Shown: one piece after another, positions 1 through 5,760 of the stretch | Position numbering within the stretch: position 1 is the stretch's first letter | How the letters are laid out: each line of letters starts with the position of its first letter | DNA from: Bacteroidales bacterium | Lineage (GTDB): Bacteria > Bacteroidota > Bacteroidia > Bacteroidales > UBA7960 | Length of the DNA stretch: 6,640 nucleotides | NCBI GenBank assembly: GCA_003553005.1 | Contig: PUPG01000172.1 | Coordinates: forward strand, 1 to 6,640 | Direction: 5' to 3' | Program-made: the position numbers and the translations under genes | Notes under the pieces: generated by a model | Seen by the model: the letters and a program-made list of their open reading frames with translations, nothing else | Told to the model about the DNA's origin: nothing | Databases searched by the model: none

Positions 1-26
1 AATCCTGCTGCGGCAGGATTTTTTTT
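1..26 (+). terminator. Rho-independent terminator of an upstream gene
   Basis: An 8-bp perfect stem (AATCCTGC pairing with GCAGGATT) closes a TGCG loop at positions 1-20 and runs into an unbroken T tract at 19-26. The T tract lies on the right, so it would stop transcription arriving from the left on the + strand. The terminated gene is outside the window. It separates serS from whatever lies upstream and fits serS having its own promoter. Confidence 0.85.
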
Positions 27-42
27 ATGCTTCAATTCTTAC

Positions 43-50
43 TACTTTTG
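43..50 (+). promoter_or_regulatory. Bacteroidetes-type -7 promoter element for serS
   Basis: TACTTTTG matches the Bacteroidetes primary-sigma -7 consensus TAnnTTTG exactly. It lies just after the upstream terminator and about 70 bases before the serS ATG, which would give a leader of roughly 60 nucleotides. About 20 bases upstream, where a -33 TTG/TTTG is expected, there is only the T tract of the terminator (19-26), so the -33 element is weak. Position relative to the terminator and gene supports the call; there is no expression evidence. Confidence 0.55.
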
Positions 51-119
51 AGACGCCTGATTTCTTTGGAGAAGGAATGAAGGCCACATACCGAATCCAC
101 AATAAATCTAATACGCACT

Positions 120-1391
120 ATGATAGATATCCAACGAATCAGGGAAAACAGCCAGGAAGTCATTGCGCGATATGCCGTCCGTAACTTCGATGCCAGTGAC
201 CTGGTAACCCGGATCAAAGATCTGGATGCCCGGCGCAGGCAGGTTCAGCAAGAGCTTGATGGCACCCTTGCGGAGGCCAATGCCATGGCACGGCAGATTG
301 GAGAATTGTTCAAGGCCGGCAAGGGCGAGGAAGCCAAGCCACTGAAAGCGCAGTCGGCCGAACTGAAGCAAAAATCAAAAGCGTTGCAGGAAGAGCTCGA
401 TGCGGCTGCCAATGAGTTGCAGGAGCTAATGACCAATTTGCCGATGTTGCCGCATCCGTCGGTGCCTCCCGGAAACAGCGAAGCGGACAATGAAGTGGTG
501 CGGGAAGAAGGCGAGCAGCCAGTGCTGTCTGGGGACGCCAAACCCCACTGGGAGCTGGCTTCCACGTATCGCCTGATTGACTTCGCAGCCGGAACCAAGG
601 TGACCGGTGCAGGTTTTCCGGTATATCAAGGCAAGGGTGCCGCGTTGCAGCGGGCACTCGTGGCTTTTTTCCTGGATGAAGCAGGGAAGGCCGGCTATAC
701 GGAAATACAGCCTCCCCTGCTTGTGAATGCCGCCTCTGCATATGGCACCGGCCAGTTGCCGGACAAAGACGGGCAGATGTATCATATCCCCGAAGATGAC
801 CTCTACCTGATTCCAACCTCCGAAGTGCCGGTGACCAACATTTTGCGGGATACGATCCTGGAGGAGGATGACCTGCCGGTGAAATACACGGCCTATTCGG
901 TTTGCTTCCGGCGCGAAGCCGGATCCTATGGTAAGGACGTCAGGGGACTCAACAGGCTGCATCAGTTTGACAAGGTCGAGATCGTGCAGGTGGCGCACCC
1001 GGAGAAAAGCTATGCCGTCCTGGATGAGATGGTGGATCACGTGGCTGGCCTGTTGAAGAAACTGGAAATGCCGTTCCGCGTGGCCAGGCTCTGTGGTGGC
1101 GACCTCGGTTTTGCCTCAGCGCTCACGTACGACATGGAAGTGTTTTCGGCGGGACAGAAACGGTGGCTCGAGGTAAGCTCGATCTCCAATTTTGAGACTT
1201 ACCAGGCGCAGCGCATGAAGCTGAGATTCCGTCCGGCCGAAGGGAAAAACAAATTGGCCCATACGCTCAATGGCAGCGCCCTGGCCTTGCCCCGCGTAAT
1301 GGCAGCACTGCTCGAAAACAACCAAACACCAGATGGCATTCGTATTCCAAAGGTATTGCAGAAATACACAGGGTTCGAATACATCAAATGA
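120..1391 (+). CDS. serS: Seryl-tRNA synthetase
   Basis: This cytoplasmic class II aminoacyl-tRNA synthetase activates serine with ATP and charges tRNA-Ser (and tRNA-Sec where present). The 423-residue length is normal for bacterial SerRS. Residues about 27-105 are rich in Glu, Gln, Lys and Ala and form the long antiparallel coiled-coil arm that grips the tRNA-Ser variable arm. The catalytic core follows. TSEVP at 233-237 is the serine-site TxE loop. Motif 2 is FRREAGSYGKDVRGL, with its ATP-contacting Arg at 264. Motif 3 is HTLNGSALALPR, with Arg392. The SSISNFETYQ segment and the end NNQTPDGIRIP...GFEYIK resemble Bacteroidota SerRS. The ATG at 120 gives the canonical N-terminus MIDIQRIREN. 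No clear Shine-Dalgarno sequence precedes it, which is common in this phylum. It is preceded by its own promoter and an upstream terminator, and followed by a long non-coding gap, so it may be monocistronic. Identification is secure. Confidence 0.98.
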   Translation: MIDIQRIRENSQEVIARYAVRNFDASDLVTRIKDLDARRRQVQQELDGTLAEANAMARQIGELFKAGKGEEAKPLKAQSAELKQKSKALQEELDAAANELQELMTNLPMLPHPSVPPGNSEADNEVVREEGEQPVLSGDAKPHWELASTYRLIDFAAGTKVTGAGFPVYQGKGAALQRALVAFFLDEAGKAGYTEIQPPLLVNAASAYGTGQLPDKDGQMYHIPEDDLYLIPTSEVPVTNILRDTILEEDDLPVKYTAYSVCFRREAGSYGKDVRGLNRLHQFDKVEIVQVAHPEKSYAVLDEMVDHVAGLLKKLEMPFRVARLCGGDLGFASALTYDMEVFSAGQKRWLEVSSISNFETYQAQRMKLRFRPAEGKNKLAHTLNGSALALPRVMAALLENNQTPDGIRIPKVLQKYTGFEYIK

Positions 1392-1529
1392 CACCCATTG
1401 GCCGGCAGTGCAAGCGCAACAAGATGCGTTCATCGTCAATGCGCAGCTTAGGGAAAACACGATTGCATCAGCCACGTCAAACATCGTATTGTCATGGGAT
1501 GTAAAACAAACCCGGCACGGTTTTCGTTG

Positions 1530-1541
1530 TGCATATATGCA
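1530..1541. repeat. 12-bp perfect palindrome TGCATATATGCA
   Basis: TGCATATATGCA equals its own reverse complement over all 12 bases and lies in the middle of the serS-TPR gap, about 135 bases before the TPR start. It could be an operator half-site pair for a dimeric regulator, or chance. There is no second copy in the other gaps and no nearby regulator gene, so function is unknown. Confidence 0.3.
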
Positions 1542-1663
1542 GGTGATGGTGCCAGGCAAGACCGCGTAAAATGCGTTGACGTATTCACATGCATTGGGCC
1601 CTGGCATCAGCCGCTCAGGCAGGTCTTGCCCTGAATAAATTACTGGCGTAAATGGATAAAACC

Positions 1664-1669
1664 CAAGGA
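1664..1669 (+). promoter_or_regulatory. Ribosome binding site that decides the TPR gene start
   Basis: AAGGAT lies 6 bases before the ATG at 1676. It falls downstream of the alternative in-frame ATG at 1652, which has no comparable upstream purine tract. This favours 1676 (or the adjacent ATG at 1679) as the true start and gives a compact signal peptide. Confidence 0.5.
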
Positions 1670-1675
1670 TCTCCT

Positions 1676-3508
1676 ATGATGCAACATTTTTCCAGAAACA
1701 TTGTCTTTTTCCTTACAGTCCTGCTTGTCGCCCCGCTTCTGTTTGCGGAAGACACCACCGACGAAAGGCTGGCGAACCAGTATTTTCGCGATGGCCAATA
1801 CGAACAGGCGGTGGCGCTTTATGAGGAGTTGTTTGCGGAAAACCCCACACCAGTCATCTACAACAATTACCTTGAAAGCTTGTTTGCCCTGGAGGAGTTC
1901 AGGACAGCGCGCCAGGTTGTGGAAGCGCAGATCGATGCCAATCCGGACGATATCCGTTACCAGGTAGACCTTGGCTGGGCCTACGACCGTGCTGATCAGT
2001 CGCGCAGGGCACGCCGCCAGCTTGATGGCCTCATTGATGACCTGGAGGCAGACCCGGATGCGGTGACCGGACTTGCCGCGGCTTTTGAAACGCGTGGTTA
2101 TCTTGACCGGGCCATGGACACCTTCAGGGAAGGTCGCCGGTTGCTCGGCGACAGCCATCCCCTGCATTTGCGTATCGCGGAGCTCCACGAGAAGAAAGGC
2201 GATTATCCGGCCATGATGCGTGAGTATCTTGACTACATGAATGAATACCCGGACGACATGGAACGGGTCAGGGGCAGGCTCCAGGACGCCATCGCCCATG
2301 ATCCCGGATTTGAACGCAATGATGCGCTCAGGGCAGAACTCCTTGCACGCACGCAACGCGAACCCGACAACATCCATTACTCGGAAATGCTCCTGTGGCT
2401 CTCCATCCAGCAACAGGATTTCCGGCTCGCCTTCCGGCAAGCCAGGGCGCTCGACAGGCGCCTCCAGCAGGAAGGGAAACCGGTGCTTGAGGTGGCAGAA
2501 CTGAGTAAAAACAATGCGCATTACGAGGTAGCAGCAGAAGCTTACCAGTACCTGCTCGACCAGGGAGAGGAAGCATCCCATTACCTGGAAGCCCTTGTGG
2601 GCTATTTGAACGTCCGCTTTTTGTCGGTTACTGATGATTATGTGTATGATCCGGATGACCTGCTTGAAATTGAGCGGGAATACAAAGAAGCAATTGAGGA
2701 GCTGGGAATCAATGCCCGCACCGTGAGCCTGGTGCGCAACCTGGCGAACCTGCAGGCCTTTTATCTTGACAACACCGCTGAGGCCATCGGGTTGCTGGAG
2801 GCGACGCTGGATCTTCCCCGGATCTCCAACCGGGTGAAAGGGGAATGCCGCATTGAGCTGGCCGACATCCTGCTGCATACCGGCCAGGTATGGGATGCGA
2901 CCCTGTTGTATTCGCAGGTCGACCGTATGTTTCGTGACGACCCCCTTGCCCATGAAGCCAAGTACAAAAATGCCCGGCTGACCTATTTCATCGGGGAGTT
3001 TGACTGGGCAAAGGCCCAGCTCGACATCCTGAAGGCCGGGACCTCCAGGCTGATCGCCAACGATGCGATGAAGCTGTCGCTGCGAATACAGGATAACCTG
3101 GGCGTAAATGGAGACCCGGAACCCCTGCTCATGTTTGCCCGGGCCGAACAGCACATCTTTATGAATCACTACGACAGGGCCCTGGAAACCCTGGACTCCA
3201 TTAAGGAAGCCTTTCCGGACCACCAGATCCAGGATGATGTGCTCTATGCCCGCGCCGACATCATGCGCGAAAGAGGTGATTATGAGGCTGCTGACAGCCT
3301 GCTGGCCCTGATCACGGAACAGTTTCCCATGGGCCTGCTCGCAGATGAAGCCCTTTTTCAGCGGGCTGAACTGCAGCAATATCTTTTTGAAAGGGACGAC
3401 AAGGCGATGTCCCTTTATCAACAGATCATGATCGACTACCCCGGCAGCCTGCACACCATAACCGCCCGCAACCGGTTCCGGCAATTGCGGGGCGACGTTG
3501 TTAACTGA
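1676..3508 (+). CDS. Secreted tetratricopeptide-repeat protein
   Basis: The predicted 610-residue protein is exported and built almost wholly of helical TPR-like repeats. Residues 1-24 form a Sec signal peptide: Arg7, a hydrophobic core from about 9 to 22, and a likely cleavage after LFA (Ala24). There is no lipobox cysteine, so a periplasmic location is inferred. The first clear TPR is at about 30-57 (ANQYFRDGQYEQAVALYEEL, then ENP). Others follow, such as RGYLDRAMDTFREGRRLL and RGDYEAADSLLALITEQFP. The last ~90 residues, with YQQIMIDYPGS, resemble the YbgF/BamD type of repeat. TPRs are protein-protein scaffolds and no catalytic residues are visible, so the partner cannot be named. An in-frame ATG at 1652 exists, but 1676 is preferred because AAGGAT precedes it and it yields a normal signal peptide. 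It adjoins rsmA with almost no gap, so they are probably co-transcribed. The specific role is unknown. Confidence 0.88.
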   Translation: MMQHFSRNIVFFLTVLLVAPLLFAEDTTDERLANQYFRDGQYEQAVALYEELFAENPTPVIYNNYLESLFALEEFRTARQVVEAQIDANPDDIRYQVDLGWAYDRADQSRRARRQLDGLIDDLEADPDAVTGLAAAFETRGYLDRAMDTFREGRRLLGDSHPLHLRIAELHEKKGDYPAMMREYLDYMNEYPDDMERVRGRLQDAIAHDPGFERNDALRAELLARTQREPDNIHYSEMLLWLSIQQQDFRLAFRQARALDRRLQQEGKPVLEVAELSKNNAHYEVAAEAYQYLLDQGEEASHYLEALVGYLNVRFLSVTDDYVYDPDDLLEIEREYKEAIEELGINARTVSLVRNLANLQAFYLDNTAEAIGLLEATLDLPRISNRVKGECRIELADILLHTGQVWDATLLYSQVDRMFRDDPLAHEAKYKNARLTYFIGEFDWAKAQLDILKAGTSRLIANDAMKLSLRIQDNLGVNGDPEPLLMFARAEQHIFMNHYDRALETLDSIKEAFPDHQIQDDVLYARADIMRERGDYEAADSLLALITEQFPMGLLADEALFQRAELQQYLFERDDKAMSLYQQIMIDYPGSLHTITARNRFRQLRGDVVN

Positions 3509-3521
3509 AAACGCAATACCT

Positions 3522-4301
3522 GTGTCATCACCCGTACGGCCCAAAAAAGCCCTGGGTCAGCACTTCCTGGCAGACCAGCGCGTGGCAATGAAGGTCGCTT
3601 CTTGCCTGGAAAACCATTCCGCCTACCGGCATATCCTGGAAATCGGCCCGGGTACCGGGGTGTTGTCTCAATTTCTTATCGAAAGGCATCCGGAAGCATG
3701 GTACGGCATGGAGATCGATCGTGAGTCCGTGCACTATCTGCGATCGGCCTACCCTGCATATGATGCCAGGATCATCGAAGGCGATTTTTTGCGTTACGAC
3801 CTGAATAAGCTGTTCGGCACGGACCAATTTGCGGTGATCGGCAACTTTCCTTACAACATTTCGAGCCAGATCCTCTTCCGGGTGCTTGCCTTCCGTGAGC
3901 AGGTTCCTGAACTGACGGGAATGTTTCAGAAAGAGGTGGCGCAGCGTATTGCCTCGCCGCCGGGCAGCAAGGTGTATGGCATATTGAGTGTGCTCTCACA
4001 GGCATTTTATGACGTCCGGGTCTGTTTCCATATCCCGCCGGGCGTGTTTATCCCGCCACCCAAAGTGATGTCGTCGGTCTTGCAGATGCATCGCAAAAAT
4101 AATTTCCTGCTGCCTTGTCACGAAAAATTGTTTTTTACCGTGGTGAAGGCCGCTTTTAACCAACGCCGCAAGACGTTGCGGAATTCTTTGAAGTCCTTTG
4201 GCCCGGACTGGCATAAGCTGCCTGCGTATTACGCCGGCGAACGCCCGGAGCAGTTAAGTGTCGATGACTTTGTCGCCATCACGCAGGTCCTCCAGGCCTG
4301 A
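3522..4301 (+). CDS. rsmA: 16S rRNA (adenine(1518)-N6/adenine(1519)-N6)-dimethyltransferase
   Basis: RsmA (KsgA) uses S-adenosylmethionine to dimethylate two adjacent adenines in the 3'-terminal helix of 16S rRNA late in 30S assembly. Visible hallmarks are the N-terminal KKALGQHFL, SAM motif I LEIGPGTG, the acidic SAM contact in GMEID, EGDFLRYD, and the catalytic motif IV NFPYNIS, which flips and holds the target adenine. VFIPPPKVMSSV and FNQRRKTLRNSL in the C-terminal domain are also typical. The protein is about 259 residues from this start, near the family norm (E. coli 273). The start is uncertain. The GTG at 3522 gives a short leader before RPKKALGQ, as in relatives, and lies 13 bases after the TPR stop. 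A TTG at 3498 would add 8 residues and overlap the TPR gene by 11 bases. Neither has a convincing Shine-Dalgarno sequence, so translational coupling to the TPR gene is likely. Function is secure; the start is not. Confidence 0.96.
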   Translation: MSSPVRPKKALGQHFLADQRVAMKVASCLENHSAYRHILEIGPGTGVLSQFLIERHPEAWYGMEIDRESVHYLRSAYPAYDARIIEGDFLRYDLNKLFGTDQFAVIGNFPYNISSQILFRVLAFREQVPELTGMFQKEVAQRIASPPGSKVYGILSVLSQAFYDVRVCFHIPPGVFIPPPKVMSSVLQMHRKNNFLLPCHEKLFFTVVKAAFNQRRKTLRNSLKSFGPDWHKLPAYYAGERPEQLSVDDFVAITQVLQA

Positions 4302-4364
4302 CCCCGTCGGAAAACCCATTCAGGGTAAGCATGGTCATTCAGTGGTGGTTGCATGGATTTTTTC

Positions 4365-4385
4365 TCCTTTTTCACGATAAAAGGA
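4365..4385. repeat. Small inverted repeat before the LysM-protein gene
   Basis: TCCTTTT (4365-4371) and AAAAGGA (4379-4385) form a 7-bp perfect inverted repeat with a 7-base loop, followed by TGTATTTTTGTTT. It could act as a weak terminator for rsmA, but only two of the seven pairs are G-C. It also occupies the spacer just upstream of the putative -7 element at 4388-4395, so it could instead be an operator. I cannot decide between these, and chance is possible. Confidence 0.3.
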
Positions 4386-4387
4386 TG

Positions 4388-4395
4388 TATTTTTG
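4388..4395 (+). promoter_or_regulatory. Bacteroidetes-type -7 promoter element for the LysM-protein operon
   Basis: TATTTTTG is an exact match to TAnnTTTG in the 121-base gap after rsmA. Transcription would begin near 4400-4403, giving a leader of about 20 bases before the ATG at 4423. No good -33 TTG lies at the usual spacing; only T-rich sequence is there. The site overlaps the alternative TTG start at 4393, which argues against that codon being used. Confidence 0.5.
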
Positions 4396-4422
4396 TTTGC
4401 TACAGGAAAAGCCGATCTGACT

Positions 4423-5754
4423 ATGAATACAAAAAAGCTAAAATCATTTGAATATGCGGGGAAGGTGCATCCGGGAACCGATGACCTGCCTGGCCTGCAC
4501 CGGCAGGAGGCTTTTGAAACCGCATTTGGCCATGTGAAGGTAGTGGTCGCCAGCGAAGGCAGGGATGCAAAGCAGGAGGAGCTGGCCGGCATTGTGGCAG
4601 AACGCATACGCTATTACATGGAGCATGCCGACGATGAGCAGGTGGAAGACATCCCGGCCAGTGCCCTGAAGTACTGCAGTGGCTATCTTTATCAGCTGGC
4701 GAAAAAAGATCCGTCGAATGCGCCGGAAAGGATCAGTTGCCTTTGTTTGCTGAATCATGAGAACGTCCTCCATTATGCCTGGGCTGGCGACCAGGTGTGC
4801 ATGTCATTGTGGGATGGCAAAAAACTCCACCCATTATTGACACATGCCGGGGATGGGGCAGCTGACGTGCCGGAAGAGGAGCAGACCGAAGCGGCCACGA
4901 GGGCTTTCGTCGGACAGGATTCCGGGCTGAATCCCCGAAGTGCCGCCATCCCGCTAAAACCACTTTCCGGTGACTGCATATTGCTGGGCACAGGTTGCCT
5001 GTGTCATCACCTTTCCCGAAAAGATGTCCGAAAAGTGATGCAGGACTCCATGCCGCTGCAGACAAAGTTGTTGCGGATCATGGGTTTGTGTGACAAGGAA
5101 ACTGCAAATGAGCCTGCTTCGTTGCTGCTGATTTCGTTTTATCATGTGAATCATACCAAAAGAGTTTTTGTGGCTGGAAAAGAGAAGAAAGGTGGCAGTT
5201 CCCGGGGTGCCTCCACCACATCCCGTGCGGTGCCGGAAGCATCAGAAAAGAAAAAAACCAGGACTGCACGGTTGAATGCGCTAAAAGTTGCAATGATTGT
5301 GCTGTCGGGTATCCTGGTGGGTTATATGGTCTATGACCTGTTTATTTTTGACCCAAAGCCACCCGTTCGGCTGCCGGCACCAGATCCGGCGGAAACACAG
5401 GACACCATAGTGGATGTGCCTGAAGAGGCTGTGGAGGAGCTGGATGTGCCTCCGCCATTCCCGGATGATGAACTGTATACCGTCAGGGGAGGTGACACGT
5501 GGAGCCGGATCTACAGGCAGTACCAGGTCTGTTCGTGGTTCATCATCAACCATCCGCGCAACACTGGCAGGTTCGGCCGCGATGGCGGCCTGGTTGCCGG
5601 TCAGCAGCTGCGGATACCCGTCAGGTACAGTGGCGACCCGGAACTCAACCCATATTATTACCACGAGTTTACATCCAGTGAGGTCGGACGCGGATGTGAG
5701 AATGTGGATCAGGACTTCCTGGATGCCTTTCACGAACAATATGAACCCCAATAA
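4423..5754 (+). CDS. Membrane protein with degenerate PP2C-like domain and periplasmic LysM domain
   Basis: This is a 443-residue single-pass protein. Residues about 10-245 follow the strand order of a PP2C/PPM serine/threonine phosphatase. FGHVKVVVASEG (35-46) sits where GLFVVADGMGG is expected. VLHYAWAGDQ...LWDGKKLHPL (115-138) matches the GDSRAY region and keeps Gly122-Asp123. SGDCILLGTGCL (182-193) matches GDxLLLCSDGL, and EPASLLLISF (230-239) matches DNxTxIVV. Key metal-binding aspartates look lost: Ser44/Glu45 for AD, Gly191 for the SDG Asp, Glu230 for DN. A catalytically dead pseudophosphatase is therefore inferred. A Lys/Arg-rich, Ser-rich stretch (about 249-285) leads to one transmembrane helix (about 289-309), so the N-terminus is cytoplasmic by the positive-inside rule. 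A Pro/acidic linker (310-350) and a LysM domain (351-400: LYTVRGGDTW...VAGQQLRIP) follow; LysM binds N-acetylglucosamine glycans such as peptidoglycan. The start at 4423 is preferred over a TTG at 4393, which lies inside the promoter; AGGAAAA (4404-4410) precedes it. LysM and membrane calls are firm, PP2C ancestry moderate. Confidence 0.85.
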   Translation: MNTKKLKSFEYAGKVHPGTDDLPGLHRQEAFETAFGHVKVVVASEGRDAKQEELAGIVAERIRYYMEHADDEQVEDIPASALKYCSGYLYQLAKKDPSNAPERISCLCLLNHENVLHYAWAGDQVCMSLWDGKKLHPLLTHAGDGAADVPEEEQTEAATRAFVGQDSGLNPRSAAIPLKPLSGDCILLGTGCLCHHLSRKDVRKVMQDSMPLQTKLLRIMGLCDKETANEPASLLLISFYHVNHTKRVFVAGKEKKGGSSRGASTTSRAVPEASEKKKTRTARLNALKVAMIVLSGILVGYMVYDLFIFDPKPPVRLPAPDPAETQDTIVDVPEEAVEELDVPPPFPDDELYTVRGGDTWSRIYRQYQVCSWFIINHPRNTGRFGRDGGLVAGQQLRIPVRYSGDPELNPYYYHEFTSSEVGRGCENVDQDFLDAFHEQYEPQ

Positions 5755-5760
5755 GCAGTG

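Larger units (their letters stand above)
1392..1675. other. Non-coding gap between serS and the TPR gene; no recognised gene
   Basis: I find no tRNA, known structured RNA or credible protein gene here. The only + strand open frame (1333-1569) starts inside serS and resembles nothing known. The stretch holds a 12-bp palindrome (1530-1541). It also holds an imperfect long-range inverted repeat: TGATG-GTG-CCAGG at 1544-1556 against CCTGGCATCA at 1600-1609. A small bulged hairpin lies at 1615-1634 (TCAGGCA, loop GGTCT, TGCCCTGA). None is followed by a T run, so I cannot name a serS terminator. No exact TAnnTTTG promoter element was found, so the origin of the TPR gene transcript is unclear. Confidence 0.5.

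Noticed and set aside
1333..1569. A 78-codon + strand open frame spanning the serS end and the following gap
   Set aside because: It starts inside serS in another frame, has no ribosome binding site, and its product resembles nothing and lacks signal, membrane or domain features.
1423..1582. ATGCGTT repeated at about 1424 and 1571 as a possible direct repeat or array
   Set aside because: The shared stretch is only 7 bases with divergent flanks and irregular spacing; chance explains it.
1116..1607. A 163-codon - strand open frame covering the serS 3' end and half of the gap
   Set aside because: Most of it is antisense to conserved serS motif 3. The rest is Cys-rich and unlike known proteins, with no promoter or ribosome binding site evident.
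1615..1640. Bulged hairpin as a serS terminator
   Set aside because: The stem is followed by ATAAATTACT rather than a T run, and it lies more than 220 bases past the serS stop.
1640..3544. A 634-codon open frame on the - strand covering the whole TPR gene
   Set aside because: Striking in length, but it is the mirror of a strongly biased coding frame. The translation has no recognisable domain, while the + strand frame has a signal peptide, TPR repeats and a ribosome binding site. An antisense gene this long would need independent conservation evidence.
4365..4395. Inverted repeat plus T-rich sequence as a definite rho-independent terminator for rsmA
   Set aside because: The stem has only two G-C pairs and the T tract is interrupted and offset by several bases, so it is listed only as an inverted repeat.
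4393..4422. TTG at 4393 as the start of the LysM-protein gene
   Set aside because: It lies inside an exact promoter -7 match and adds ten residues with no signal or domain character. The ATG at 4423 has an upstream purine tract.
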